Made by a program: the position numbers and the translations under genes
Shown here: positions 42,466 through 52,851 of the stretch, in pieces
How positions within the stretch are numbered: the stretch's first letter is position 1
Layout of the letters: each line of letters starts with the position of its first letter
Source: Paenibacillus agilis
GTDB taxonomy: Bacteria; Bacillota; Bacilli; Paenibacillales; Paenibacillaceae
Reading direction: 5' to 3'
Length of the DNA stretch: 64,000 nt
Assembly (NCBI RefSeq): GCF_007786455.1
Contig: NZ_VNJK01000003.1
Coordinates: 434,001 to 498,000, forward strand
Notes under the pieces: model-generated
What the model was told of the DNA's origin: nothing
Databases searched by the model: none
The model's input: only the letters and a program-made list of their open reading frames with translations

Positions 42466-42508
42466 AACGGGTCAGACAGCGAAGAGGCTGCCTGACCCGT
42501 TTTTTTAT
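42466..42508 (+). terminator. Terminator of the ABC transporter operon
   Basis: AACGGGTCAGACAGC (42466-42480) pairs with GGCTGCCTGACCCGTT (42486-42501) with one mismatch, followed by TTTTTTA. Confidence 0.93.
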
Positions 42509-42534
42509 ATGTCTATAATCGTGGAGGGATATGG

Positions 42535-43041
42535 ATGAAACATCTTGCAGAGAACATGTACGACTATAATATATGGGCTAATAAAAGAATGTTGAACCAT
42601 CTGCTGACACTGCCCGAAGGAGTATTACAGCAAGAAATACAAAGTGTATTCAAAACGATACATGAGGTTGTCGTTCATATTTGTGTTGTTGATAAGGTTT
42701 GGTCGGAATTTTTAACAGGACAATTAATCTCTAGTGTCAGAGAGAAGCTTGAAATATTGAATAATGAACTATCACAGCTTACGCTTGAAGAGCTGCAGCT
42801 TCACTATGAGCAGTTGGCGGTGCAGTATCGCAATCATGTGGAGGCACTAAATGACTTGGATGAATCCCGTGAGTATGCTCACCCTGCATTGCCAACCTTG
42901 AAAGCTTCTTATGCCGAATTGATTATGCATGTAGTCAATCATGCAACGTATCACCGTGGGAATATAACAGCGATGCTTCGGCAGTTAGGGTATAAAGGTA
43001 TTTCGACTGACTATGTGCACTATCTTGTTGAAAATAAATAA
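42535..43041 (+). CDS. DinB/YfiT family protein
   Basis: This 168-residue protein belongs to the DinB four-helix-bundle metalloprotein superfamily. The three metal-binding histidines are visible in TIHEVVVHICVVDKVW (one) and IMHVVNHATYHRGNITAMLRQLG (two, in the H-x3-H pattern). N-terminal MYDYNIWANKRMLNHLLTLPE is the family signature. Members include bacillithiol transferases and damage-induced proteins of unknown role; which applies here is unclear. GGAGGGATATGG precedes ATG 42535. No LexA box was noticed upstream. Confidence 0.9.
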   Translation: MKHLAENMYDYNIWANKRMLNHLLTLPEGVLQQEIQSVFKTIHEVVVHICVVDKVWSEFLTGQLISSVREKLEILNNELSQLTLEELQLHYEQLAVQYRNHVEALNDLDESREYAHPALPTLKASYAELIMHVVNHATYHRGNITAMLRQLGYKGISTDYVHYLVENK

Positions 43042-43134
43042 TAAATCGTTTATCCGGTATGACGGTTTGTCGCATATGATTCGGCATGATAAGCTAAGGT
43101 TATATGATGGTAAAGAGATAAGAGGTGTATCACA

Positions 43135-43608
43135 ATGACAGAACAAGCTCAATTGGGTCAGCTAATAGACTTTACACTTCCGGCATCGAACGGGGAGCAA
43201 GTAAGTTTGCAGGACTATCGTGGCAAGAAGGTCGTTATTTATTTTTATCCGAAAGATATGACACCTGGCTGCACGCAGGAATCTTGTGATTTCCGTGATT
43301 ATCATGGTGACTTCGAGAAGTACAATACAGTTGTGCTTGGTATCAGCCCTGATGATCTAAAATCCCACAACAAATTTATTGCGAAGCATGAATTGCCGTT
43401 CTTACTGTTGTCGGATACGGAACAAACGGTAGCAGAACAATTTGGAGTATGGCAGTTGAAAAAAATGTATGGACGCGAGTATTTCGGTATCGTTCGTTCT
43501 ACTTTCTTAGTGGATGAAGAAGGAAGACTTGTGCGTGAATGGCGCAATGTTAAAGTAAACGGACATACGCAGGATGTGCTGGAAGCGATACAGGCAGCGC
43601 AGGTGTAG
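43135..43608 (+). CDS. bcp: Thioredoxin-dependent thiol peroxidase (Bcp/PrxQ)
   Basis: This 157-residue atypical two-cysteine peroxiredoxin reduces hydroperoxides using thioredoxin. The peroxidatic and resolving cysteines are C46 and C51 (DMTPGCTQESCDFRD), the PrxQ spacing. FYPKDMTPGCT, VLGISPDDLKSHNKFIAKHELPFLLLSD and GIVRSTFLVDEEGRL are standard Bcp blocks. AAGAGGTG precedes ATG 43135. It is monocistronic with a terminator at 43675-43720. Confidence 0.95.
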   Translation: MTEQAQLGQLIDFTLPASNGEQVSLQDYRGKKVVIYFYPKDMTPGCTQESCDFRDYHGDFEKYNTVVLGISPDDLKSHNKFIAKHELPFLLLSDTEQTVAEQFGVWQLKKMYGREYFGIVRSTFLVDEEGRLVREWRNVKVNGHTQDVLEAIQAAQV

Positions 43609-43674
43609 GCGAGTATTGTTGTATTGAGACTAAATAGCTTGCGAAGTTTGCATGAGTTCATGCGATTTATGGGG

Positions 43675-43722
43675 AAGGTCGAATATAGGGTCATATATGA
43701 TCCTGAATTCGGCCTTTTTGCT
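43675..43722 (+). terminator. Terminator after bcp
   Basis: AAGGTCGAATATAGG (43675-43689) pairs with CCTGAATTCGGCCTT (43702-43716), with two G-U pairs and one A-A mismatch, followed by TTTTGCTTT. Confidence 0.8.
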
Positions 43723-43878
43723 TTGTATTAGGGTAATCATTGGTCCGCTCCTATTTACATTTAGCTACTGGAATAAAAAGGTTTGTGAAAATAATGATGA
43801 AACTATACTTCATTTACATTCATTTTCCGATAATTAATCAGGAGATATAGAAAGAAAAAGACATCTTAGGGGGCCCAA

Positions 43879-45846
43879 ATGAATATTTTCTCATCTGTAA
43901 AAGTGCGATTGATCGTGTCATTCGCATTTATTTTGCTTGTTCCAAGCATTTTAATTGGAGTCATTTCCTATAATAGCGCGAGTTCGATCGTGAAGAAGGA
44001 AATAGAGACAGCCATTGCTCAAAGTATTAAGCTGTTAAATGATCAGATTGATGGGGCCATTGATGAAAGTGATGCAAACATCAAATATTTATCTAAAATT
44101 ATTAACGCTAAAGGCGATAACGGGGCAGATAATTCTCCTGTCCGTGAATTGCTGAATGATTTCCAGGAGCTTCATCCAAACTTGGCGAGTACATTCGTTG
44201 GGACTACGGACGGAGTCATGATTCAGTCCCCGAAAATGAAGCTGCCTGAAAATTATGACCCAAGAAAAAGCGTTTGGTATAAAGACTCGATGGCGAACAA
44301 AGGCAAAGTCATTATTACAAATCCTCGTATGACGGACTCGACTAATGAAATGGTCGTGACGATTGCACGCTCCTTGGAAGACGGTTCTGGAGCAGTTGCG
44401 ATGAATTTAAGGCTTAAGCATTTAATGAACATCGCAAAAGATGTGAAGATTGGTCATGAAGGCTACATTATTATGTTAAGCAAAGATAAACAAATTATGG
44501 TGCATCCAACGCGTAAGCTAGGGTCTGATGTAAGTAAAGAGTCATGGGTTGATCCTATGTTTAAGGACAAGCAGGGGATGTTTACGTATGAGTTTGAGGG
44601 AGATTCCAAGGAAATGGGCTTCCTTACAAATGAAGCAACAGGCTGGAAAGTAGCAGGTACGATGTACTCTGAGGAATATGGCAATGCATCGCAGCCTATT
44701 TTGAACACAACGATCATCGTTGTTGCTGTAGCGGTTGCAATTGGGACGGCTATCGTATTTTTCATTATTCGTTCCATTCTAAATCCACTTAATCGTTTGA
44801 GAGATGTAGCTCATGCGGTAAGTGGCGGTAATTTGCAGATGCGCTTAAATGCTTCGTCCAAGGATGAGTTTGGTGAGCTGAGCCGCAGCTTTGATGTGAT
44901 GACGGACTCATTGCGTTCGGTCTTAAATGAAGTGACAGACGCTTCTCTGCATTTGTCCTCTTCCTCCCAAGAGCTGGCGGCTGCTTCTGAACAGTCTGCG
45001 CAAGCTTCTCAATATACGGCGGAGAGTATGATGCAGCTATCTGCAGGGTCAGAACAGCAAGTTAATCAAATGAAACAAGCGGATACGATTGTTGGAGAAT
45101 TGGCTGTAGGCGCTCGTCAAATTGCAAACAGCTCGCAATCTGTTGCAGAAGCAGCGACGCTTTCTGCCGATGTAGTTGTGGAAGGAAATCGCTTCATCCA
45201 GCAAGCGGTTCAGCAAATGGAATCGATTAATAGCAGTGTAACTCAGCTAGGCCAATCCATGAGCGGATTAAGCGAGCAAGCACGCAGCATTGATGATATT
45301 GTAACAGTCATTACTGGTATTGCCGGACAGACCAACTTGTTGGCGCTAAATGCATCGATTGAAGCTGCACGTGCTGGTGAGCATGGCAGAGGATTTGCTG
45401 TAGTAGCAACCGAGGTTCGTAAATTAGCTGAGCAGTCTTCCTTGATGGCCAAGCAAATAGCGGAGACGATCCAGCATATTCAAGCTGAAATGCTGAAGTC
45501 AGCAAATGATACAGAGAGTAGTGCCGCTGAGGTCAAACTTGGCATTAAAGTAATTCATGAAGCGGGCTCTGCGTTCCAACGTATGGAGAGTGCTGTTCAT
45601 GTTGTAGCTACACAAATTCAAGAAGTATCTGCATCTTCTGAGCAGATGGCTGCTGGTACGGATGAGATGAGCGGCTACATTAATGAAATGAAGGCTGTGA
45701 CGGAACAATCTGCGGATCATACAAAAGACGTATCGGCAACAGCGGAGGAGCAGTTGGCTTCTATGCAGCAAATCAGTTCGTCGGCTGAAGAGTTATCTCG
45801 AATGGCGGAGCGATTAGGTGTTGTCATCTCAAAGTTTAAGCTATAA
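43879..45846 (+). CDS. Methyl-accepting chemotaxis protein, dCache sensor (first of three)
   Basis: This 655-residue chemoreceptor spans the membrane twice (residues about 10-30 and 278-300). The extracellular part has a dCache-type fold, with [17 protein letters not shown] (the ligand-pocket motif of dCache_1) followed by a strand-rich second half. A HAMP domain (residues 300-355) and the long signalling coiled coil come next. The hairpin tip [37 protein letters not shown] binds CheA/CheW. The ligand is unknown; this dCache group often binds amino acids or small metabolites. The upstream region has TCCGATAA, a SigD-like -10 without a clear -35. A terminator follows. Confidence 0.93.
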   Translation: MNIFSSVKVRLIVSFAFILLVPSILIGVISYNSASSIVKKEIETAIAQSIKLLNDQIDGAIDESDANIKYLSKIINAKGDNGADNSPVRELLNDFQELHPNLASTFVGTTDGVMIQSPKMKLPENYDPRKSVWYKDSMANKGKVIITNPRMTDSTNEMVVTIARSLEDGSGAVAMNLRLKHLMNIAKDVKIGHEGYIIMLSKDKQIMVHPTRKLGSDVSKESWVDPMFKDKQGMFTYEFEGDSKEMGFLTNEATGWKVAGTMYSEEYGNASQPILNTTIIVVAVAVAIGTAIVFFIIRSILNPLNRLRDVAHAVSGGNLQMRLNASSKDEFGELSRSFDVMTDSLRSVLNEVTDASLHLSSSSQELAAASEQSAQASQYTAESMMQLSAGSEQQVNQMKQADTIVGELAVGARQIANSSQSVAEAATLSADVVVEGNRFIQQAVQQMESINSSVTQLGQSMSGLSEQARSIDDIVTVITGIAGQTNLLALNASIEAARAGEHGRGFAVVATEVRKLAEQSSLMAKQIAETIQHIQAEMLKSANDTESSAAEVKLGIKVIHEAGSAFQRMESAVHVVATQIQEVSASSEQMAAGTDEMSGYINEMKAVTEQSADHTKDVSATAEEQLASMQQISSSAEELSRMAERLGVVISKFKL

Positions 45847-46159
45847 TCCATAATTTTATAAAATGTAATAATGAATTCGTAAAAAGCTGCCTTTTGTCAT
45901 GAAAATGATGAGGCGGCTTTTTTAGGTAATTCGATCCATTTTCCAGCAAATTTATCGGAAATTATGACAATATATTCGTGTGTAAACTATAATATTAGTG
46001 ATACATAATTTTAATAAAATTCGTACATAAGCTAGATTCAACATCGCGAGGTGAGTCAATGAGCAGAGAGAAATAAGGTGCTAAACGATTGATTTAGGGG
46101 GAGAAAGGTTAGGCTGCAAGCTACTAAAGGTTACATCATTTCATGAGGTGGGGGACTAC
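45847..46159 (+). other. Intergenic region between chemoreceptors 1 and 2
   Basis: This 313-bp gap holds a terminator (AAAAAGCTGCCT 45881-45892 with AGGCGGCTTTTTT 45911-45923). It also contains a TATAAT-containing AT-rich stretch near 45990 that may carry the promoter of the second receptor. No other feature was recognised. Confidence 0.6.
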
Positions 46160-48124
46160 ATGAGAATCACATGGTCAGTACGTACACGTCTTATTTTGGC
46201 TTTTGCACTTATTTTGATCGTTCCGAGTTTGTCTATTGGTCTATTTTCTTACGATCAGGCTAAAGTGATCGTGCAGGATGAAATTGTCGATGCTGCTAGA
46301 GAGAATGTAATGCTGCTGAACGATAAGGTCACTTCATTGATAGAAGATGGCAAGAGTGACGCTCAATTTCTAGCAAGGCTTGTTCAGGCAAGTGGAGATA
46401 AAGGGGGAGAGGGATCCCCTACTAGGAAACTAGTTACTCACTACCAAGCACAGCACCCAGATCTTGTGAGTACTTATGTAGGTACGAAAGATGGGGTTAT
46501 GATTCAGGCACCTAAGCTTGCATTGGCTCCAGACTATGATCCGAGAAAACGCGATTGGTACAAGCAAGCGATAGAGAACAAGGGGAAAACTATTGTTTCT
46601 GCACCCTACCATACGGCTTCAACAGGGGCGGAAGTAGTCACGATATCACGTATGACCGATGATGGGTCTGGCGTTGTAGCGATGAACTTGAATTTGAAAA
46701 GTATCGTAGATATGACGAAAGAGATGCATATTGGTGAACAGGGATATGTAACGATTTTGGATGAAACACATAAATACGTAGCCCATCCAACGCAGAAGCT
46801 AGGCTTCGAATCGAAGGAACCATGGGTAGATGAGTTATACAGTAAAGAATCAGGAAGTATCAGCTATATATTTGAAGGCCAACAGAAAGATATGGAATTT
46901 ACTACGAATAAGCTTACAGGATGGAAAATACTTGGGACGATGTATACGAAGGAGTACGAGGAAGCATCGGCACCTATTTTCAGAACAGCGGTTATTGTTA
47001 TCGCTATCTCGATCCTGCTAGGATCAGCTGTCGTATTTGTCATCGTTCGTTCGATTACGAATCCATTGAAGCGACTAATGCAGTCTGCGCAATTAATTAG
47101 CGCTGGCGACTTGACTGTACGAATTAATGCGAAGTCGAAAGATGAACTTGGCAAGCTAAGTGACAGCTTCGACGCGATGACAGAGTCACTGCGCACCGTG
47201 CTGCATGAAGTGTCTGACACCTCGATGCACTTGGCTTCCTCCTCGCAGGAGCTTGCGGCTGCTTCAGAGCAATCCGCGCAAGCTGCTCAGTATACAGCCG
47301 ATAGTATGGGACAATTGGCTGAAGGATCGGACAGTCAGGTGGCGAGTATGGATGCTGCGGAGATGATTGTGCAGGAAATTACAGTTGGAGCTAGGCAGAT
47401 TGCTAGCAGTTCCAGCACGGTTAGTGAAGCAGCTATGCAATCGTCAGAAGTGGTTGGCAGCGGTAATCATTCCATCCGACGAGCGATTAAGCAGATGGAG
47501 TCGATCAATAGCAGTGTTGGCGAGCTAGGTCAGTCGATGCGCGGCTTAAGAGAGCAAGCGCGGAGTATTGACGATATCGTTAAGGCAATTACAGCGATTG
47601 CTGGGCAGACCAATCTATTGGCGTTGAATGCTTCTATTGAAGCGGCTCGCGCTGGAGAGCATGGCAAAGGATTTGCTGTAGTAGCAAGCGAAGTACGCAA
47701 GCTGGCAGAGCAATCATCCGCGATGGCACAACAAATTGCAGAGACGATTCATCATATTCAATCCGAGATGGAGAAGTCGGCAGCTAATTCCGAGCAGAGT
47801 GCAGTTGAGGTCGCGCTCGGTATTGATGTCATTCATGAAGCAGGCACAGCGTTTGAAGAAATTGAGCAAGCTGCGCAAATTGTGGCGACCCAGATTCAAG
47901 AAGTATCTGCAGCTGCCCAGCAGATGTCTGCGAGCACGGAAGTGATGGCGGGTAATATGCAGTCAATCAAAGCAGTTACCGTACAAATGGCAGACGGTAC
48001 ACAAAGTGTATCTGCAACGACGGAAGAGCAGTTGGCCTCCATGCAGGAAATTAGCAACTCAGCAGAGGAATTGTCCAGCATGGCAGAGCGTTTGGAGTCC
48101 TTGATTGCGAGGTTCAAGGTGTAG
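46160..48124 (+). CDS. Methyl-accepting chemotaxis protein, dCache sensor (second of three)
   Basis: This 654-residue receptor is a paralogue of the neighbours on either side. ATG 46160 ([32 protein letters not shown]) follows GAGGTGGGGG; an in-frame GTG at 46148 overlaps that ribosome site and is rejected. The dCache pocket reads [17 protein letters not shown], slightly different from the first receptor ([10 protein letters not shown]). The signalling tip [37 protein letters not shown] has one Arg-to-Lys change. A perfect 14-bp terminator hairpin follows. The divergence is concentrated in the extracellular half, which suggests different ligands. Confidence 0.93.
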   Translation: MRITWSVRTRLILAFALILIVPSLSIGLFSYDQAKVIVQDEIVDAARENVMLLNDKVTSLIEDGKSDAQFLARLVQASGDKGGEGSPTRKLVTHYQAQHPDLVSTYVGTKDGVMIQAPKLALAPDYDPRKRDWYKQAIENKGKTIVSAPYHTASTGAEVVTISRMTDDGSGVVAMNLNLKSIVDMTKEMHIGEQGYVTILDETHKYVAHPTQKLGFESKEPWVDELYSKESGSISYIFEGQQKDMEFTTNKLTGWKILGTMYTKEYEEASAPIFRTAVIVIAISILLGSAVVFVIVRSITNPLKRLMQSAQLISAGDLTVRINAKSKDELGKLSDSFDAMTESLRTVLHEVSDTSMHLASSSQELAAASEQSAQAAQYTADSMGQLAEGSDSQVASMDAAEMIVQEITVGARQIASSSSTVSEAAMQSSEVVGSGNHSIRRAIKQMESINSSVGELGQSMRGLREQARSIDDIVKAITAIAGQTNLLALNASIEAARAGEHGKGFAVVASEVRKLAEQSSAMAQQIAETIHHIQSEMEKSAANSEQSAVEVALGIDVIHEAGTAFEEIEQAAQIVATQIQEVSAAAQQMSASTEVMAGNMQSIKAVTVQMADGTQSVSATTEEQLASMQEISNSAEELSSMAERLESLIARFKV

Positions 48125-48170
48125 CCTAGTTTTGAGCAGTGAGCTTGTTTAAATAGCATCAGTAAATAGG

Positions 48171-48205
48171 AAAGAGCCCATTGAATCATCAATGGGCTCT
48201 TTCTG
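48171..48205 (+). terminator. Terminator after the second chemoreceptor
   Basis: AAAGAGCCCATTGA (48171-48184) and TCAATGGGCTCTTT (48189-48202) form a perfect 14-bp stem with a 4-nt loop. Confidence 0.9.
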
Positions 48206-48242
48206 CTGTTAATATTTATGCATGTATTTTCAGGTCCAAATT

Positions 48243-48250
48243 GCCGATAT
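48243..48250 (+). promoter_or_regulatory. SigD-like -10 box (GCCGATAT) before the third chemoreceptor
   Basis: GCCGATAT is the exact -10 consensus of the motility sigma factor SigD. A TAAA -35 box at the proper distance was not found, so the call is tentative. It lies 45 bp before the start of the third receptor gene. Confidence 0.35.
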
Positions 48251-48294
48251 GTAAGAGATATAGGGTAAACAATTTGTTAAAAGGTGGGAACAAT

Positions 48295-50259
48295 ATGAAG
48301 TGGAAATTGTCCGTGCGGGCGCGCCTTATTTTAGCGTTTGTATTAATATTGTTAGTGCCGAGTTTGTCGATTGGCATGTTTTCTTACGATACGGCTAAAG
48401 ATATCGTAAAAGAAGAAATATACTCTGCAACCGAAGGTAGCGTAATGCTGTTGGATGATAAAATAAGCGGGATGGTTTCCGACAGCAAGAGCAATGTTGA
48501 ATTTTTAGCTGGATCTGTGCTGGATTTTGTAGAGAAAGGTCAGGATCATTCTGAAATCTTTGATTTGTTAAATCGATTCCAGTTCACTCATCCTGAATTA
48601 GCTTCTACGTATCTCGGTACGAAGGACGGAGTTATGATACAAGCTCCAAAGTTTAAAACTGCAGTAGGATATGACCCTAGAGATCGTGAGTGGTATAAGC
48701 TCGCAATGGAGAAGAAGGGTGATGTAGTTGTAACCCCGCCGTATCGTGATGCTTCGACAGGGAAAGAAGTCGTTACGATTTCTCGAGCTATCGATAACAA
48801 TCTTGGTGTTGTTTCCGTTGACTTGGATCTTAAGAAACTGATGGCGATGACGAGTCAGGTCAAGGTTGGTACGAACGGATATATCATCATTCTCGATCAG
48901 ACTCGCAAATATGTCGTGCATCCAACATTGCCGCTAGGCAGTGAGGCTAAAGAAATATGGATGGACGAAGTATATGGTCAAATTTCTGGGCGCCATCATT
49001 ATGTGTTAAACGGTGAACCGAAGGATATGGCCTATACGACGAATGAAGAAACAGGCTGGAAAATTGCGGGGATGATGCTTACCGAAGAGTATGGTGAGGC
49101 TTCACAGCCTATTTTCCGGACGACATTCATTATTGTGACTTCCGCGATCATTATTGGTGCTGTCGTTATCTTCTTTATTATTCGTTCTATTTTCAATCCG
49201 TTGCAGCGATTAATGAGAGCTGCGAATCGAGTGAGCAAAGGCGACTTGACCGTAAAAATTGACTCTCGCTCGAACGATGAATTCGGTAAACTAAGCTACA
49301 GCTTTGATACGATGACCAATTCATTGCGCGGTGTCATCAATGAAGTATCAGATACGTCGATGCACTTGTCTTCTTCTTCGCAAGAACTTGCGGCTGCTTC
49401 TGAGCAATCTGCTCAGGCATCTCAATATACAGCGGAGAGCATGAACCAATTGGCAGTAGGTTCGGAAACGCAAGTATCGAACATGAATGAAGCAGAGGGA
49501 ATTGTTCAAGAGATTACCGTTGGTGCGAAACAAATTGCCAGCACTTCGCAGACAGTCAGTCATGCGGCGCTAGAGTCCTCAGACATCGTGGAAGAGGGCA
49601 ATCGTTCGATTCAGCGCGCTGTTCAGCAGATGGAGTCGATTAATAGCAGTGTGAGCGGCATGGGTCAGTCCATGAAAGGGCTTAGCGAGCAAACGCATAA
49701 GATCAATGATATCGTTAAAGCCATTACAGGGATCGCAGAACAAACGAATTTGCTGGCACTTAATGCTTCCATCGAGGCGGCTCGTGCTGGTGAGCATGGC
49801 AGAGGCTTTGCCGTTGTTGCAAGTGAGGTACGTAAGCTAGCCGAGCAATCTTCAACGATGGCGAAGGAAATTGCAGAGACGATCAAGCATATTCAGTCTG
49901 AAATGCATAAGTCGGTTCGCAACTCCGAGCAAAGCGTTGCAGAAGTATCCCTTGGGATTGAAGTTATCCATGAGGCAGGAGCGGCATTTGAACGTATTGA
50001 GCAAGCGGTGCAAATTGTGGCGACACAAATTCAAGAAGTATCCGCCTCGGCTCAGCAGATGTCTGTAGGTACAGAAGAAATGTCCGGCTACATGCAAGAA
50101 GTGAAGTCTGTTACGCTGAAAATGGCAGATGGTACGCAAACGGTATCTGCTACAACAGAAGAGCAGTTGGCTTCCATGCAGGAGATTAGCAATTCAGCGG
50201 AAGAATTGTCCCGTATGGCTGAGCGATTAGAGGAGAGCATTGCGAAGTTCAAGCTGTAA
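48295..50259 (+). CDS. Methyl-accepting chemotaxis protein, dCache sensor (third of three)
   Basis: This 654-residue receptor begins at ATG 48295 ([32 protein letters not shown]) behind AAAGGTGGG; a longer open frame upstream runs through a terminator and is rejected. The N-terminus closely matches the second receptor (SLSIG.FSYD). The pocket motif is [17 protein letters not shown] and the sensor is less similar elsewhere. The tip [37 protein letters not shown] is intact, as is the C-terminal ESIAKFKL. The triplet most likely arose by successive tandem duplication. Confidence 0.93.
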   Translation: MKWKLSVRARLILAFVLILLVPSLSIGMFSYDTAKDIVKEEIYSATEGSVMLLDDKISGMVSDSKSNVEFLAGSVLDFVEKGQDHSEIFDLLNRFQFTHPELASTYLGTKDGVMIQAPKFKTAVGYDPRDREWYKLAMEKKGDVVVTPPYRDASTGKEVVTISRAIDNNLGVVSVDLDLKKLMAMTSQVKVGTNGYIIILDQTRKYVVHPTLPLGSEAKEIWMDEVYGQISGRHHYVLNGEPKDMAYTTNEETGWKIAGMMLTEEYGEASQPIFRTTFIIVTSAIIIGAVVIFFIIRSIFNPLQRLMRAANRVSKGDLTVKIDSRSNDEFGKLSYSFDTMTNSLRGVINEVSDTSMHLSSSSQELAAASEQSAQASQYTAESMNQLAVGSETQVSNMNEAEGIVQEITVGAKQIASTSQTVSHAALESSDIVEEGNRSIQRAVQQMESINSSVSGMGQSMKGLSEQTHKINDIVKAITGIAEQTNLLALNASIEAARAGEHGRGFAVVASEVRKLAEQSSTMAKEIAETIKHIQSEMHKSVRNSEQSVAEVSLGIEVIHEAGAAFERIEQAVQIVATQIQEVSASAQQMSVGTEEMSGYMQEVKSVTLKMADGTQTVSATTEEQLASMQEISNSAEELSRMAERLEESIAKFKL

Positions 50260-50319
50260 CTATGATCGCATCGCAGCCAGTTAATTATAAAAGGTAGCTG
50301 CTTGCTTCCAACGGCTTAG

Positions 50320-50348
50320 TTCACCCGCTTCGTTATCCTTGTTATAAT
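50320..50348 (+). promoter_or_regulatory. Promoter of the YqkC-like gene
   Basis: TTCACC (50320-50325) and TATAAT (50343-50348) with a 17-bp spacer precede the small gene at 50374. Confidence 0.6.
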
Positions 50349-50373
50349 AGAAGGAGAAACCGAGGTGAATAGG

Positions 50374-50640
50374 ATGGCTAAGAAAAGAAAACAGCAACCA
50401 ACGCCTTCTTCCAACCTATCCGCGGATAAGCCAGCTACATTGAAAGACTTATTGAGTGCGGATGTGCTTAGCAAACTGAAGGCGCAAAGCGAAGACTTGA
50501 AGACAGCAGAAGCTGAACGCAAAGAAGTAGAGAGCAAGAAGGAAGAAGAGGCACGCAAGGCGGAACAGAAACGTCTTGATAATGATTTTGAGTATTTATT
50601 AAACAATGACAAGATGGATTGGCGTAAATATAAATCGTAA
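50374..50640 (+). CDS. YqkC/DUF3886-family small protein
   Basis: This 88-residue protein is highly charged and matches the YqkC / DUF3886 family of Bacillaceae: MAKKRKQQPT, then ATLKDLLSADVLSKLKAQSEDLK and a Lys/Glu-rich predicted coiled coil, ending FEYLLNNDKMDWRKYKS. The ATG at 50374 lies six bases after GAGGTG. An upstream GTG at 50365 with AAGGAG eight bases before it is equally well placed and would add three residues. The function is unknown. Confidence 0.8.
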   Translation: MAKKRKQQPTPSSNLSADKPATLKDLLSADVLSKLKAQSEDLKTAEAERKEVESKKEEEARKAEQKRLDNDFEYLLNNDKMDWRKYKS

Positions 50641-50657
50641 TTCATTTACGCTTCATT

Positions 50658-50735
50658 AACACAAACAATGGATAGAGTTATCGGTGGCTGCGTGCCCTGA
50701 TTCGCTATCCATTGTTTGTGTTATTTGCTTTTTTT
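50658..50735 (+). terminator. Large terminator with perfect 18-bp arms
   Basis: AACACAAACAATGGATAG (50658-50675) and CTATCCATTGTTTGTGTT (50705-50722) pair perfectly around a 29-nt loop. ATTTGCTTTTTTTG follows. It ends the YqkC-like transcript. Confidence 0.85.
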
Positions 50736-50782
50736 GTTATCCGCGGCTTCAAGCGAAGCGAGCTTGCCTTCTTTGAATTGGT

Positions 50783-50831
50783 GTATTTTTCATATTTTTA
50801 TGTGGAAAATACCTAATTTAGGATATATAAT
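50783..50831 (+). promoter_or_regulatory. Putative promoter and operator-like repeat of the BASS transporter gene
   Basis: A TATAAT box (50826-50831) is preceded at 17 bp by the weak -35 TGGAAA (50803-50808). The imperfect palindrome GTATTTT...AAAATAC (50783-50812) overlaps the -35. A repressor site is possible; the regulator is unknown. Confidence 0.4.
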
Positions 50832-50872
50832 GTGTTTTACATAAAAACATATGTACATACATGGAGGACATC

Positions 50873-51808
50873 ATGGAGAAATTAGGACAATTTGTAGGAA
50901 AAACATTTGCGATTTGGGTAATGATCGCAGCGTGCTTGGCATTCATTTGGCCAGAACTATTTAAATGGATCGGCGCATATATCACGCCATTGCTCGGTAT
51001 CATTATGTTCGGCATGGGGCTGACGGTATCTTTAGGGGACTTCAAGGAAGTACTCCGTCGCCCTGTAGCGGTTATTATCGGGGTTGTTGGCCAGTTTCTT
51101 ATTATGCCGTCGCTAGCTTTCTTGCTTGCGAAGGGACTTCAGCTCCCGCCGGAAATCGCAGTAGGTGTTATTCTCGTTGGCTGTTGTCCTGGAGGAACGG
51201 CATCCAACGTTATGACTTATATGGCAAAAGGAGACGTGCCGTTATCCGTAACGGTTACATCGATTACAACGTTATTGGCACCTATGGTCACACCAGCACT
51301 TATTTTATTTTTAGCTAGTGAATGGGTTCCTGTCGATGCCTCGGCATTGTTATGGTCCATCGTACAGATCGTAATCCTTCCAATCGTGCTAGGTATCATT
51401 TTCAAAACATTGCTCAAGAAGCCTGCACAAGTAGGGGTTAAAGCCTTGCCGCTTGTCTCTACAGTGGCAATTGTCGCAATCGTAGCTGCAGTAGTAGCGG
51501 GAAGCCAACAGAAGATTGCAGAGACAGGGCTTATTATTTTTGCTGTCGTTATTCTTCATAACTGCTTAGGGCTTATGTTAGGTTACTTGTTTGCAAAGCT
51601 ATTCAAGCTGGATCTTGCAGCACGCAAAGCAGTTTCCATCGAAGTTGGTATGCAGAACTCGGGACTAGGAGCGGCCATTGCAACGGCACATTTCTCTCCA
51701 CTCGCTGCTGTACCAAGTGCAATATTCAGTGTGTGGCATAATATATCCGGCCCAATCGTGGCGATGATTTATAGTCGAATGGAGTCTAAGTCGGAGATAA
51801 GGAAATAA
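50873..51808 (+). CDS. Bile acid:sodium symporter (BASS) family transporter
   Basis: This 311-residue membrane protein has about nine or ten hydrophobic segments. The BASS signatures are MFGMGLTVSLGDFKEVLRRP (sodium-site region), VGVILVGCCPGGTASNVMTYMAKGDVPLSVTVT and the crossing-helix motif SIEVGMQNSGLGAAIATAHF. Bacterial members import bile acids, pantoate, keto acids or related organic anions with sodium; the substrate here is undetermined. ATG 50873 follows ATGGAGGACATC; an upstream ATG at 50861 overlaps that site. There are no linked pathway genes. Confidence 0.93.
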   Translation: MEKLGQFVGKTFAIWVMIAACLAFIWPELFKWIGAYITPLLGIIMFGMGLTVSLGDFKEVLRRPVAVIIGVVGQFLIMPSLAFLLAKGLQLPPEIAVGVILVGCCPGGTASNVMTYMAKGDVPLSVTVTSITTLLAPMVTPALILFLASEWVPVDASALLWSIVQIVILPIVLGIIFKTLLKKPAQVGVKALPLVSTVAIVAIVAAVVAGSQQKIAETGLIIFAVVILHNCLGLMLGYLFAKLFKLDLAARKAVSIEVGMQNSGLGAAIATAHFSPLAAVPSAIFSVWHNISGPIVAMIYSRMESKSEIRK

Positions 51809-51847
51809 AATGGCCAGTTAATCTATTTTAAATAGGGGTGTCCAAAT

Positions 51848-52720
51848 ATGGCGCAGATTCGCAGTATGAATGCAGCCGATGTAGATCAGGTTTCTCGCTT
51901 TATTGCGGAGTTGAATCAGATCGAGGAGTCACATATCGGCTATTGTGGTAAAGACCATCAAGAAATCGCACATTCTTTTATGGAGGATGTAACCGATGTT
52001 CCATACAATGAAGGTTTCGTACTCGCTTATGAAAATGATAAATTGATTGGTGTGTTGGGCTTCGACGCAGATCTAGAGCAACACTGCGCTGAATTATGGG
52101 GGCCATTTGTGAAGGCAGACAAGTGGGAACATATTGATAAATTGTGGGGCCAGATGGTTGAGCTGCTGCCTCCAGAAATTCACTCGCTAAGCTTGTTCCC
52201 GAATAAAAAGAATGCACCTGTCATTCAACTAGCTGAATATCTTGATTTCTCTAAAAAAAGTGAAGAAGCCATTCTCAAGTTTCAACGGGCGGATTGTTGC
52301 AAGTTAACAGAAGCGGGAGCTGCCGAATTAACAGAATCCTATTATTCTGAAATGATCGAACTGCATGATCGTGTTTTTCCGAACACGTATTACAGCGGTC
52401 AACAAATTATAGAACGTGTAAATGAACACAGAAAAGTGTTCATCATCAACAATGGAACGGATTTATCCGGATACATTTATGTTGAAGCTGAGCCAGAGTT
52501 TGGAGAAGCTAACATCGAGTTTTTCGGAGTGACAGAATCGGAGCGAGGAAAGGGCATAGGCAGTCGGTTGTTGATGGCTGCACTAACTTGGTTGTTTGCC
52601 TTTGATACAATTGAAGCGATTACGCTTTGTGTAGGTGCAGACAATGATAAAGCTATTCAACTGTACAAAAAGGTCGGTTTCCAGCACGTCCATGACTTAT
52701 GCTTTTATTACAAAGAATAA
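51848..52720 (+). CDS. GNAT-family N-acetyltransferase
   Basis: This 290-residue protein appears to have two GNAT-like halves. The N-terminal half (IRSMNAADVDQVSRFIAELN ... LIGVLGFDADLEQHCAELWGPFV) lacks a clear CoA pyrophosphate loop. The C-terminal half has the functional loop in FFGVTESERGKGIGSRLLMAALTWLF (R-G-K-G-I-G) and the closing NDKAIQLYKKVGFQHVHDLCFYYKE. The substrate is unknown. AAATAGGGGTG precedes ATG 51848. A 20-bp bidirectional terminator separates it from the convergent modA-like gene. Confidence 0.9.
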   Translation: MAQIRSMNAADVDQVSRFIAELNQIEESHIGYCGKDHQEIAHSFMEDVTDVPYNEGFVLAYENDKLIGVLGFDADLEQHCAELWGPFVKADKWEHIDKLWGQMVELLPPEIHSLSLFPNKKNAPVIQLAEYLDFSKKSEEAILKFQRADCCKLTEAGAAELTESYYSEMIELHDRVFPNTYYSGQQIIERVNEHRKVFIINNGTDLSGYIYVEAEPEFGEANIEFFGVTESERGKGIGSRLLMAALTWLFAFDTIEAITLCVGADNDKAIQLYKKVGFQHVHDLCFYYKE

Positions 52721-52740
52721 TTAACATCGTTTACTAAATA

Positions 52741-52792
52741 ATAAAGGGTTCGGCATATTGGGGATGAACAATATGCCGAACCCTTTATTTTA
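52741..52792. terminator. Bidirectional terminator between the GNAT and ModA-like genes
   Basis: Perfect 20-bp arms, ATAAAGGGTTCGGCATATTG (52741-52760) and 52769-52788, enclose an 8-nt loop. TTTT follows on the plus strand and TTATTTAG on the minus. Confidence 0.93.
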
Positions 52793-52851
52793 TCCATGAA
52801 CTCGCTTGTGTTGCTTACCAGTATGTGTCCTTTTATGTTTCATGTAATATG

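Noticed and set aside
43826-43833. A complete SigD promoter before the first chemoreceptor
   Set aside because: TCCGATAA resembles the -10 box, but no TAAA -35 box lies at the right distance.
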